Positions 10,108 to 15,560 of a DNA stretch of 16,381 nucleotides are shown here, piece after piece (the first letter of the stretch is position 1; each line of letters begins with the position of its first letter). The DNA lies in contig MU069502.1 in assembly GCA_002284615.2 (NCBI GenBank), positions 177,611-193,991 on the forward strand, given 5' to 3'. The notes under the pieces are model-generated. The model had not been told where the DNA came from. It was given only the letters and a program-made list of their open reading frames with translations, and made no database searches. Position numbers and translations under genes: made by a program. This DNA comes from Dunaliella salina (lineage: Eukaryota; Chlorophyta; Chlorophyceae; Chlamydomonadales; Dunaliellaceae).

Positions 10108-13100
10108 NGCNCATTCGNGCCTGNCNNNNTNTGCATTCCCTGGGGCCTTCCTTGGCCCATTTGGTGTCTCTATCTTGCAAAGGCTTTGCGTACCTCCTGT
10201 TCTTCAGCAAATGGCTACTGCCAGACACTAGGGCCAACCTTCTCCATCGTGTCCCCCCCTTGCGGGGGCTTTGCCAACACCCCATCCTTCAGCAAGAGGC
10301 TTCTAGCAGACACTGAGGCCAACTACCTCCTTGATTTCTTTTCCTTGCAGGGGCTCTGTGTACATCCTGTCCTTCAGCAAGTGGCTTCTACCAGACACTG
10401 AAGCCAACTCTCTCCATCATGCTTCTCCTTGCAGGGGCTTTGTGTACATCCTGTTCTTCAGCAGGTGGCTACTGCCGGACACTGAGGCCAACTCTCTCCA
10501 TGATGAGGTGCTGGTGGGCCTCATGGTGCCCAAACGCTCCAGGCATGCTGGGCGCACAGGTAATGGTTACAATGGGGGTTTGACGTTCAGCCAGGTGGTT
10601 TGGCTGATCTGCTTGCCGCACAGGTGGGTGAGGGACAAGGGATAGAAAGGAGCCACATGCATAAGCCTGGCTTGATTCACTTTTGGCCCCCGATTTGGGT
10701 GCCCCATTGTGCCCAAGCACTACAGGCATGCTGCGCGCACAAGTGTGCAAGGGGTAGGGGATGGAAAAGAGCCGCACGCATGGGCTCTGTCTGCTTCAGT
10801 TGGCTCCTGGTTAGGAGGCCTTCGGGTGCCCAAACGCTCCAGGCATGATGGGGGCACAGTTGGGTGTAGATGGTCGTCCATGAACTCATGCTTTGTTTGC
10901 ATCAATCCGCTCCTTTTGGGGCCTCATGGTGCCCAAACGCCTCGGGTATGCTGGGCGCACAGGTACTAGGTAAGAGACAGAAGATTAAAAGAAGGGCCAC
11001 ATACATGGGGTGCGTTTGCTTCACTTGGCTCCCCATAAGGAGGCCTCATGGTGCCCAAATGCTCCAGGTTTGTAAGACGCTCAGATGGATTTGGGAGCGC
11101 TGCGTACATACGCCTTCGAAAATGAAAATAAAAAATAGCAGGTGTGTGTGGGCTAGGCACAGAGGGAGGCAAAGGATGGCAGACACCCTCGCGCAGCTGC
11201 TCACTGCATGAGCCCCCGTGAAACCAATGCGCACACCTGTGCTCACTGCACAAGTCCACGTGACCAATATGCACACCCCTGTTTTTTGGCAATTGAATTT
11301 CTTTATTATGCAGCTGTAATCACCTTGCAAACAGGGTGGTTTATCACGTATCACGCACTCAACTACCTGCTGTGCTGGGCTCTTTGAGAAATTTTAAGCA
11401 GCTGCCCTGAGCTTAATTTCTACCTGCAAAGCACTCTTCAGCAATTCCTAAAAGCTTTTCGTCTCCAATGCAAACCTTTTAGCCATGCACAAGCTCAGGA
11501 TGGGCTTAATAATGTCCCCCACACACCACATTAGCCATGCTCGCATGCACTACTTAAGTCCGTGGTCCTTCATGCACTCACCATATCATTTCCCCTATTC
11601 TGCATCTTTACAGATTCCGTTTTTAGGCAACTGGAAGTCTCATTCCGCAGTGCGCACCCTTTTCAGTTTAGGTGCACCACGCCCAATAGTCACATTGGCA
11701 TAGAATCTGCTGCAGTGGAGACAAATTGTAGTAGCTTCATCTGCTTAAATGGTGAGGCGGGCCGCTGGGTGGTGTCAAAGGCGCAAGCTAGGAAGGCACA
11801 CTGGTGAGCATGGGAAACAGGACTGAGCAGGGTTTATGGGCAGAGGAAGCCCTGTTTGCTGCAAGGATGCAACGCTTTTCTCCAACTTCTGACCCTCCAA
11901 GAGGACCTCCCTGTGATGTAGGCGAGTGGTTTAGGATTCACAGGTGTGAGAGTTTGATGCAAGAAGAAAAGTTTTAGAGATTGTGTTTTATTTCATTGTG
12001 TGGAACAGACGCAGGGCAAGCAGGAAGCATCTGCTTGGTGTTGTTTAGGGGAAGGAGGTCATCATTTCGTTCCTTGACATTTCAGAACAAACTCTGACAA
12101 CTGGAGCTAAACCGCTTACCCATCATCTTAAGTATGGGCTCAATATCCCCCACACACTACATTTTCTGAGCTTGCATGCATTACATAAGCCCATGGTCCC
12201 CTTTGCATTCACCATATCATTTCCCCAGTTCTGCATCTTTACAGACTTCCGTTTTTGGACACTCAAACGTCCCATTACGCGGTACGCAATCAGTTTAGTA
12301 AGGAGAAATCTTGCTTAATTATCACAAACTGGTATGGTATCTGCTGCAATGGGAAGGTAAAATGTAGAAGCTCCACCTGCTTTCATGGTGAGGTTGGCCA
12401 CTGGCTGCCAAAGGCGCATATAAGGCACACAAGGGAGGAAGGACTGTGCAGGAAAAAGGCTCATGGAGAAGTGAGCCCTGTTTGCTGCAAAGAAAAAGCG
12501 TACTCCTTCGATTTTATGACCCTTCAAGAGAGTCTCCTCTATGGTGCAGGTGAGCGCTGTAGAATTTACAGGTGCAAGAATTTGATGCAAGCAGAGATAG
12601 TTTCTTGTGTTTTGTGGAACAGACACAGGGCCAGCAACAAGCACCTGCTTGGCAATGAGGAGGGGGAAAACGCCTTTTGTTTGTTTTCAAGGCACTGCAC
12701 AATCAACTGCGCAACAAGAATGTCATGTTTTGAGGCCCGTAGGCGGTGTTTGGAAAAGGAGTCTGCCCATCATTCTACAAATGCCGTGCCCTGTGAAATT
12801 TAGCATTAGCATGAAAAAGGAAAAGGAAAAGGAAAAGCTACGCCATTAGACATTGTCGGATAGCATTGATTGAGGGAAGGACCCACTTGCTCAAGGCAAG
12901 TCCTCACCAGTATCCAGGATCCAACCCCGGGCCTCACGCGTTCACTTGGGCTGAGTTTCACCCGTTAGGCTACAATTGAAAATCCAAAGAAATCCGGTCC
13001 CGGAAATTTCCAGGGTAACCCCTTAAGCATTAGCATGCCTAGTGCAGAGCGATATGAGGCACTTGTGACATGCTGTACAGGAAGCATATGGGGCTGGTGG

Positions 13101-14560
13101 TATGCCGAGGAAGTAGTTGGTTGATTAATTGTTCAAGGAATTTCCAGGGAACTCTCATCTGGCCTTGACATCCACCAACCATAGCTTACCAATGAAATAA
13201 TAGTTTGCTTCCAGTGTTTCTTTATGGTGCCGTTCCTGACACTTTCTGGGTCTGAGACAGCCTTGCTTTACCCTCAATGCCTGGAATTATTGTGCTTCAT
13301 ATGTGCACTCCGTACATGCAACTCTTTGAGTTTCCTGCCTTCTCTAATGGGCTCCATGGACCTTGTGTCTTTCTGGGAAAGCCCCATTCATGGAGTTGAG
13401 CCCCTAGCTTTGGCTCCTCTCAGTGAAGTTTGCGCCTGGCTGCCTTGGCCCCCCCATGCCTCCCCCCCCCCAAATATTTGGTTACCCCCTCAAAAAAAAA
13501 AATTGGCAGCCTTGAAGTGTCAGGGACTTGTGAGAGGCAGTGGCTGGTGCTGTTGAATCTGTTGAACATTTTTTGCAGGCAGCTCTTGGCCAGCCAGCCA
13601 TTCATCTGCTGCCCTGAAACTCAGCATACAAAACTAGCAAAACCTTTATTAGGGATTCCAAGTTTTGGTGGCTTCTGGTGAAGCGGACAAACCTGCTGGA
13701 CGCGTTGTTCTGTTTGGCAGCTGAGAGAAGCTGGCCAGTCCTTCCCAGCAAGAACCCCGGAGCAGCTCTGGATGACAAATCTTGTAGCATACTGATGTGG
13801 ATGCCTTTGCTGGACCAACGCGAGGAGGCCCGTTCCAGAAATTCTACAGTAACCTGTGCACCAATGCAGCTCGCTGTCAAGCCAAACGGGTTTGCATAAT
13901 TCCCATTGTGGTGGAATATTTGGTGCATGTTCTATCGATAGTGTGGTGAGCATCATGGTTCGCTTGAGCAATGTGGAGCAGGACCTGCATGTGCCCTGCA
14001 CACAACAGGGCGTGTGGACAAAAAAGTCGATCGCTGGAGCACAATCTGTTGTTTGCTGTATCTGGAGCAAGTCATGGCAGGAGCAGCTTGCATGGTGTGC
14101 ACTCAACTGTGCATGCATGCGCGCAAAGATTCTTTTTTGCCGCCCCATAGCACTGCATATCACCACCAACATCTTTGTCACCTCTTTGTCAGGAAGGACA
14201 GGCTTTGCCAGTTTTTCAGCGTCGCTCGTGATACTTCCTCCACTTGTTACGCGTCAGATGCTTTTGCCTTGTTTTTGCACCTGCTAGCACTCCCTGTCTC
14301 CTCTTCTAGACTCCATGTGTCTCGCAGTGTGTCGTATGCTTTCTGAGATTTTGCCCTGATTCCAACTCCTATCTGCTCGTGCTCCTGCTTGCTATTCTTG
14401 TACACGTTCTGACTTGTACCTGCTTGTGCTCCCTGCCTGCTACGCTTGACCTCAGTTTCTGAGGCGGGCCTTCGAGGTCTGGAGGGCCTGTTCCTGGTGA
14501 ATGTGTCGCGCATGGGCAAGGTCATCCATGCTGTCAGCCCGGACTTCATACTACAGGAAG
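340..14560 (+). CDS. Spliced SAC1/SLT-like SLC13-type transporter with TrkA_C domain (partial at both ends)
   Basis: This entry spans the whole visible part of the gene; coding sequence is only the seven exons listed separately. Joined, they keep one reading frame across six introns, with junction phases 1,1,1,1,2,1, and encode about 260 residues. In order: a hydrophobic segment ending ITPEE; GFGNTSLLSVMALYMAAEG and TGGLERIMNYVLG; NNTPIVALMIPIL; SPKKLLLPLSYSS; GGTCTLIGTSTNLVV; GIFDIAPYGLIYAAWGF; and GRTVSEAGLRGLEGLFLV, where the TrkA_C domain begins. This order is that of the SAC1/SLT permeases, integral membrane proteins (plasma membrane in characterised algal cases) for sodium-coupled sulfate uptake or sulfur sensing. 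Substrate here is inferred; other anions are possible. NNT and GTSTN are the hairpin motifs expected at the substrate/sodium site. The start codon, further RCK_C domains and second permease half lie outside the window. No internal stop or frameshift is seen. Confidence 0.88.
451..771 (+). other. Intron 1 (321 bp)
   Basis: A GTATGG...ACACAG intron, phase 1, with no internal tandem repeat that I can see. It is the shortest intron in the window, and neither neighbouring exon edge is copied inside it. Confidence 0.85.
772..852 (+). CDS. Exon 2: GFGN / TGG segment of the transporter
   Basis: The 81-nt exon has acceptor CACAG|CT (AG at 770-771) and donor G|GTAAGT at 853. It reads ARGFGNTSLLSVMALYMAA then EGVSQTG, corresponding to the family stretch GFSNxxxLTVxxLFxVAxGxxxTG that precedes the first re-entrant region. 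Both junctions are phase 1, so the exon is symmetric and could be skipped without a frameshift. Neither edge shows the tandem copies seen at later exons. Confidence 0.9.
853..1402 (+). other. Intron 2 (550 bp)
   Basis: A GTAAGT...GCTGCAG intron in phase 1. The left part is unremarkable; the right part carries a near-copy of the exon 3 start, listed separately. Confidence 0.85.
1257..1356 (+). repeat. Upstream tandem copy of the exon 3 acceptor edge (dead acceptor)
   Basis: About 100 bp, repeated from about 1364 onward at a 106-107 bp offset. Over 1285-1356 against 1391-1462 I count 7 mismatches in 72 bases. The copy includes the intron end and the first 54 or so exon bases (LExIMNYVLGSASSLSL), but the acceptor AG is AC at 1295-1296, and the frame runs into a TAA at 1371-1373. 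It is a splice-inactivated partial exon duplicate. Confidence 0.9.
1403..1519 (+). CDS. Exon 3: membrane segment ending in the NNT motif
   Basis: The acceptor is CTGCTGCAG|GG (AG at 1401-1402) and the donor C|GTGAGT at 1520. The 117-nt exon reads GLERIMNYVLGSASSLSLFW, then VHTRMMIPVMVASAFVNNT, matching the family pattern LDxVMxYVLG...LRLMxPVAxxSAFxNNTP. The NNT at the end is the first hairpin signature, and its proline codon is completed by exon 4 (c|cc). Both junctions are phase 1. Both edges are copied in the surrounding introns: an upstream near-copy at 1257-1356 with a broken acceptor, and downstream decayed copies at about 1631 and 2706. Confidence 0.93.
1624..1800 (+). repeat. Decayed copy of the exon 3 donor edge grading into ATG-rich repeat
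   Basis: Bases 1631-1648 (aatgtggccagtgctttt) match exon 3 at 1489-1506 with few changes, followed by aacatgtgcgtga where the exon has aacacacgtga. From about 1660 onward the sequence becomes CATGATGATGG/CATGGTGATGG motifs, resembling the ATGATGAT...CATGGTGG of exon 3. The hAT-like element interrupts this stretch. Confidence 0.6.
1797..2214. mobile_element. hAT-like non-autonomous DNA transposon (MITE), 418 bp
   Basis: The left end reads CAGGGATGGGTCATAC and the reverse complement of the right end reads CAGGGTTGGGTCATAC, a 16-bp terminal inverted repeat with one mismatch. The CAGGG start is typical of the hAT superfamily. The 8-bp flanks are GTGGTGAT (1789-1796) and GTGATGAT (2215-2222), a likely 8-bp target duplication as hAT elements make, though the flanks lie in ATG-rich repeat. 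Subterminal CGCGTA motifs recur near both ends (about 1819, 1830, 1855, 2196), as transposase sites often do. No transposase coding is present. An internal 12-bp-type repeat, gaccttcgaga-like, lies at about 1927-1975. Confidence 0.7.
2215..2530. repeat. (GAT/ATG)n microsatellite, first block
   Basis: Near-perfect trinucleotide runs to about 2394 interrupted by GACGAC, GGTG and GATAATG, then a degenerate part (2395-2530) with CATGGTG and GATGATCTATGCCATGATG motifs. These resemble the exon 3 stretch ATGATGATCCCTGTCATGGTG. Apparent open frames of poly-Met, poly-His, poly-Ser or poly-Asp are artefacts. Confidence 0.93.
2531..2696. repeat. (GAT/ATG)n microsatellite, second block
   Basis: An interrupted ATG/GAT run, degenerating after 2652 into GTTGATG and GCATGGTG motifs, that leads directly into the next copy of the exon 3 donor edge. 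Confidence 0.93.
2697..2812 (+). repeat. Further copy of the exon 3 donor edge and adjoining intron
   Basis: Bases 2706-2718 (catggtggccagt) match exon 3 at 1488-1500. The similarity continues through a position matching NNT/donor (aatgcacgcaagcg against aacacacgtgagtg) and on into intron-like sequence (gcactgcagac...ggcatgctgcttg against gcactgcacac...ggcacgctgcttgg). The donor is lost (GCAAGC for GTGAGT). Confidence 0.72.
2813..3152 (+). other. Intron 3 stretch without recognisable features
   Basis: Unique-looking sequence between the exon 3-derived array and the AT-rich block. I see no exon of the transporter and no complete gene. Confidence 0.5.
3153..3240. repeat. AT-rich low-complexity block (TATA/AAAT repeats)
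   Basis: Runs of tatata, aaataaataaat and a T9-10 stretch immediately left of the GA tract. Confidence 0.9.
3241..3321. repeat. (AG)n microsatellite
   Basis: About 40 uninterrupted AG dinucleotides: a polypurine tract on the transcribed gene's sense strand, directly before the 58-bp minisatellite. Confidence 0.98.
3330..3962. repeat. 58-bp minisatellite, block 1 (about 10 copies)
   Basis: The unit consensus runs roughly gtgcttgtgtgcctcactgt, agaaatggtgctccag, gaccttcaacagtagaagcgtg. Unit starts are visible at about 3358, 3416, 3475, 3533, 3591, 3658 and 3717, then less regular copies. The period is 58 bp, with one 67-bp variant starting at about 3591 that carries an extra gctgtaaac. The period is not a multiple of three, so the array cannot encode a peptide repeat. 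Confidence 0.93.
3963..5347. other. 1.4-kb unrelated segment interrupting the 58-bp minisatellite
   Basis: The minisatellite stops at gtcca (3958-3962) and resumes after gtcca (5348-5352), so this stretch may be an insertion with a 5-bp target duplication. I see no terminal inverted repeats, long terminal repeats or credible coding. Internal stretches are G-rich (around 4195-4260 and 4700-4745) and recur with loose similarity (cctgacct/cctgagatcaaa-like motifs). Confidence 0.45.
5348..6496. repeat. 58-bp minisatellite, block 2 (about 19 copies)
   Basis: The same unit as block 1. Nearly every copy contains gtgcttgtg followed by cctcactgta, and ends in ccttcaacagtagaagc. A 67-bp variant (agctgtaaatatg insert around 6097-6109) corresponds to the one in block 1. 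The array decays at 6490 into unique sequence. Confidence 0.95.
6497..7080 (+). other. Intron 3 stretch with AT-rich core
   Basis: Mostly unremarkable. Bases 6850-6945 are AT-rich (taataat, atattatatattataaatta). No coding similarity is seen on either strand. Confidence 0.5.
7081..7140. repeat. (GGGA)n microsatellite
   Basis: Around seven GGGA/GGAG units at 7101-7133. Confidence 0.9.
7141..7501 (+). other. Intron 3 stretch, Glu-codon-like GAGGAG run but no supported gene
   Basis: Short open frames exist on both strands (including gaggaggaggaag at about 7210), but none resembles a known family, and their composition is set by the adjacent GGGA and CAG tracts. Confidence 0.4.
7502..7535. repeat. 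(CAG)11 microsatellite
   Basis: Eleven CAG units on the sense strand inside intron 3. A short frame would read poly-Gln, the reverse strand poly-Leu. No surrounding coding support. Confidence 0.97.
7536..8301 (+). other. Right part of intron 3, no gene seen
   Basis: Non-repetitive sequence with AT-rich patches at 7845-7915 and a GC-rich patch at 8050-8160. I find no exon of the transporter here; the flanking exons join without missing family residues. Confidence 0.5.
8302..8337. repeat. (TG)n microsatellite
   Basis: About 18 TG units on the sense strand, some 205 bp upstream of the exon 4 acceptor. Confidence 0.98.
8404..8457 (+). repeat. Upstream copy of the exon 4 acceptor edge (AG intact)
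   Basis: Bases 8431-8448 (gaaacctgcagccattgt) are identical to 8532-8549 across the exon 4 acceptor, at a 101-bp offset; similarity extends left over ggtggccac/tggccacca and right over the first codons (PIVAL). The AG at 8440-8441 is intact. Splicing there would read PIVALTFLRL then TGA, so it would be a truncating decoy. Confidence 0.85.
8543..8635 (+). CDS. Exon 4: PIVALMIPIL / SPKKLLLPLSYS segment
   Basis: The acceptor is CCTGCAG|CC (AG at 8541-8542) and the donor T|GTGAGT at 8636. The 93-nt exon reads PIVALMIPILISWGRRQN, then VSPKKLLLPLSYS. It directly follows NNT of exon 3 and directly precedes the GGTCTLIGTSTN exon. SPxKLLMPLSYA is one of the most conserved stretches of the family, so the join across the 7-kb intron is secure despite its length. 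Phase is 1 on both sides. Its acceptor edge is duplicated 101 bp upstream, with AG intact. Confidence 0.95.
8663..8816. repeat. 57-bp tandem repeat, three copies
   Basis: tgcaatgccagcctgcttg recurs at 8663, 8720 and 8777, exactly 57 bp apart, each followed by cctgact and gatccttttgt-like sequence. It starts 27 bp after the exon 4 donor. The period is a multiple of three and stays open in one frame (MPACLPDCM-like), but nothing else suggests coding. Confidence 0.93.
8817..9512 (+). other. Remainder of intron 4
   Basis: Pyrimidine-rich sequence with no tandem array and no recognisable exon; it ends in ttgcctgcag at the exon 5 acceptor. Confidence 0.6.
9513..9660 (+). CDS. Exon 5: GGTCTLIGTSTNLVV signature segment
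   Basis: The acceptor is CCTGCAG|CA (AG at 9511-9512) and the donor TG|GTAAGC at 9661. The 148-nt exon reads SMLGGTCTLIGTSTNLVVAG, then FQQDRYPDDPKLSNMG and IFDIAPYGLIYAA. GGTCTLIGTSTNLVV is the diagnostic hairpin of SAC1/SLT and related SLC13-type permeases. It enters in phase 1 and leaves in phase 2; the split tryptophan codon is completed by exon 6. Reading through the donor meets a TAA immediately (tg|g taa), so using any of the donor copies further downstream would truncate the protein. Confidence 0.96.
9618..9885 (+). repeat. Exon 5 donor edge and three downstream copies
   Basis: ggcatctttgacatagca occurs at 9618 (in the exon), 9678 and 9763, with ggcatcaccgacataaca at 9824. Spacings are 60, 85 and 61 bp. 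Each unit spans about 43 exon bases plus the donor and 15 or so intron bases. The donor is GTAAGC in the exon, GTAGGC in copy 1 (9720), lost (ATAGGC) in copy 2, and intact GTAAGC in copy 3 (9868). Confidence 0.93.
10024..10107. repeat. (TG)n microsatellite adjoining ambiguous bases
   Basis: Some 42 uninterrupted TG units, the longest of four TG tracts here. It lies in intron 5 and runs into unresolved sequence. Confidence 0.98.
10108..10131. other. Run with ambiguous bases (N)
   Basis: Nine unresolved bases are scattered over 24 positions just after the TG tract, consistent with poor reads through the microsatellite. Confidence 0.97.
10175..10434 (+). repeat. Three tandem copies of exon 6's 5' part upstream of exon 6
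   Basis: Units start at 10175, 10260 and 10345, with the real exon edge at 10429, so periods are 85, 85 and 84 bp. Each carries the ttgcag acceptor context, ggctttgtgtacatcctgtt-like sequence and the region encoding WLLPDTEANSLH. The first two have lost the canonical AG (ttgcaa and ttgcgg). The third (AG at 10349-10350) is intact, is 84 nt = 28 codons long with no stop, and is in frame with exon 6. Across about 66 aligned bases it differs from exon 6 at eight positions, four of them synonymous. Confidence 0.94.
10435..10559 (+). CDS. Exon 6: end of the first permease half and linker to TrkA_C
   Basis: The acceptor is CTTGCAG|GGG (AG at 10433-10434) and the donor ACAG|GTAATG at 10560. The 125-nt exon reads GFVYILFFSRWLLPDTEAN, then SLHDEVLVGLMVPKRSRHAGRT. 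It matches the family pattern of a helix ending in (L)LPDR/T and a cytosolic linker with VPxRSRxxGRT just before TrkA_C. It enters in phase 2 and leaves in phase 1. It is flanked on both sides by tandem copies of its own edges; the nearest upstream copy carries an intact acceptor and would add 84 nt in frame. Confidence 0.94.
10511..11096 (+). repeat. Exon 6 donor edge and four downstream copies
   Basis: The tgcccaaacgctccaggcat core is at 10527 in the exon, with copies at 10710, 10827, 10930 and 11052 (spacings 183, 117, 103 and 122 bp). Between cores a second conserved stretch recurs (gggatagaaaggagccaca-like, then ttggctcc...aggaggcc), so the full unit is about 110-120 bp. The 10930 copy keeps cgcacag|GTACT, followed 7 bases later by AGGTAAGA at 10969-10976, a strong-looking donor. 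The 10827 and 11052 copies have lost GT. Confidence 0.9.
11097..11499 (+). other. Intron 6 stretch, no gene seen
   Basis: A short weak repeat around 11215-11280 (cccrtgaaacca/ccacgtgacca with tgcgcacacctgt/tgcacacccctgt). No coding similarity. Confidence 0.5.
11500..12038. repeat. 0.5-kb direct duplication, copy 1
   Basis: Matches 12134-12654 along its whole length with many substitutions and small indels: shared tracts include caccatatcatttcccc, tctgcatctttacaga, catggtgag-like, ccctgtttgctgcaa and gtttgatgcaag. The offset is roughly 620 bp. Frames differ between the copies, arguing against a coding gene. Confidence 0.88.
12134..12654. repeat. 0.5-kb direct duplication, copy 2
   Basis: Partner of 11500-12038. 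It contains a 182-codon open frame (12255-12803) on the + strand, but the equivalent frame of copy 1 is broken by stops and the predicted peptide matches nothing I know, so I do not call it a gene. Confidence 0.88.
12814..13025 (-). mobile_element. Putative tRNA-derived SINE-like element with target-site duplication
   Basis: A perfect 12-bp direct repeat, agcattagcatg, flanks the stretch at 12802-12813 and 13026-13037. On the minus strand an A-box-like TAGCCTAACGG (12962-12972) and a B-box-like GGTTGGATCC (12917-12926, one change from GGTTCRANYCC) are spaced as in a tRNA. A short stem CCGGG/CCTGG surrounds the B box. The minus-strand 3' end is a (CTTTTC)-type simple repeat abutting the duplication. 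Weak points: the A box is about 50 bases inside the 5' end, and the tail is pyrimidine- rather than A-rich. Confidence 0.5.
13038..14371 (+). other. Right part of intron 6, no gene seen
   Basis: Contains a C-rich run (13447-13471) and an A run near 13492-13502; otherwise complex sequence with only short open frames. No family residues are missing between exons 6 and 7, so no hidden exon is expected. Confidence 0.55.
14372..14450 (+). repeat. Duplicated pyrimidine tract before exon 7
   Basis: ctgctcgtgctcctgcttgc at 14373 recurs as ctgcttgtgctccctgcctg at about 14420, a period near 48 bp. This doubles the pyrimidine-rich part of the exon 7 acceptor region. Confidence 0.65.
14456..14560 (+). 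CDS. Exon 7: first strand-helix part of the TrkA_C (RCK_C) domain
   Basis: The acceptor is GACCTCAG|TT (AG at 14454-14455) and the donor GAAG|GTGTGT at 14561. The 105-nt exon reads VSEAGLRGLEGLFLVNVSR, then MGKVIHAVSPDFILQE, matching the TrkA_C pattern GLRGLPGLFLVEVxRxGxVIxAVxPDxxLxxGD. The valine codon is split with exon 6 (g|tt), giving HAGRTVSEAG. Phase is 1 on both sides. RCK_C domains bind small ligands and regulate transport. The next expected exon, beginning with the Gly/Asp codons of GD, is not recognisable before the window ends. Confidence 0.93.
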
Positions 14561-15560
14561 GTGTGTTTTGTGCCCGATATCAAGCAGAGGAGTACTAAAG
14601 TAGTCAAGTAGTGCAAGCTCATCTGCTGTTGGACAAACCAGGGGGAAGGTACGTTTCCTTCGCCATACCATGCAGTTATTTTCACAATTAAGTCAAGCGG
14701 TGCAAGGTCATCCATGCTGTCAGCCCTGACTGCAGCCTGCAGAAAGGTATGTCCTCTGCGCCAAATATCAAGCAGAGGGAAACAAAAAAGGTCAAGCAAG
14801 GTTATCCATGCTGTTGGCCTGGACTTTAATCTGCAGGAACTTGTGATCTCTGCACCAAGACATCAGGCAGAGGGATTATCAAAGCAGTGCAATGTGTCAA
14901 GGAGAGGGATGATCAAACCACTGCAAGGTCATCCATGCTGTTAGCCCAGACTTCATCCTGCAGGAAGGTGTGTTCTGTGCATAAATCAAGCAAGTATGCA
15001 TGAGTTTCTTCTGCACCAGAAATTAAGCAAAGGGAGGATGAAATCAGTGCAAGCTTGTCAAGCAGTGGGACTATCAACACAGTGTAAGGTTGTCAAGCAG
15101 AGAGATGATCAAAGTAGTGCGAGGTCATCCATGCTGTTAGCCTAGACTTCATCCTGCAAGGAGGTTTGATCTCTGCTGAAGTATCAAGGAGGAAAAATGA
15201 GTGAAGCAGTGCAAGGTTATCAGTGCTGTGGGGCCAAACTTTATCCTGCAGGAATACATGGTCTCTGCACCAGAAATCAGGCAGAGGGAGTATCAAAGCA
15301 GTGCAAGGTTGTCAAGCAGTGGGATTATCAAATCGGTGCAAGGCTATCAAGCAGAGGGATTATCCAAGCGGTCAAGCAGTGCAAGGTCATCCATGCTGTC
15401 AACCACCTGCAAGGAGGCGTCTCTGCACCAGAAATCAAACAGAGGGACACAAAAATAGTCAAGCAGTACAAGCTCACCCAGGCTGTCGGGCTGGACAATC
15501 CAGAAGGTTGGTTCCATCTCTGCACCGTGAATCAAGCAGAAGGATTCAGAGAAATTGAGC
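14515..15560 (+). repeat. Exon 7 donor edge and about seven downstream degenerate copies
   Basis: The exon stretch tcatccatgctgtcagccc (14522) recurs at 14708, 14802, 14929, 15125, 15217, 15387 and 15474, with spacings of 87 to 196 bp. Units include gacttcatcctgcaggaagg (DFILQEG) and the donor. Donors remain in some: AAAG|GTATGT at 14747, GAAG|GTGTGT at 14968. A linking motif, tctgcaccagaaatcaagca then gagggattatcaaagcag, is itself repeated many times, more often than the exon piece. Confidence 0.93.

Noticed and set aside
12255..12803. 182-codon plus-strand frame in the duplicated segment
   Set aside because: The sister copy at 11500-12038 has stops in the corresponding frame, differences do not respect codons, and no family is recognised.
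12900..12975. A functional tRNA gene
   Set aside because: A- and B-box-like motifs exist, but no acceptor stem or normal anticodon arm can be drawn; better explained as a tRNA-derived repeat.
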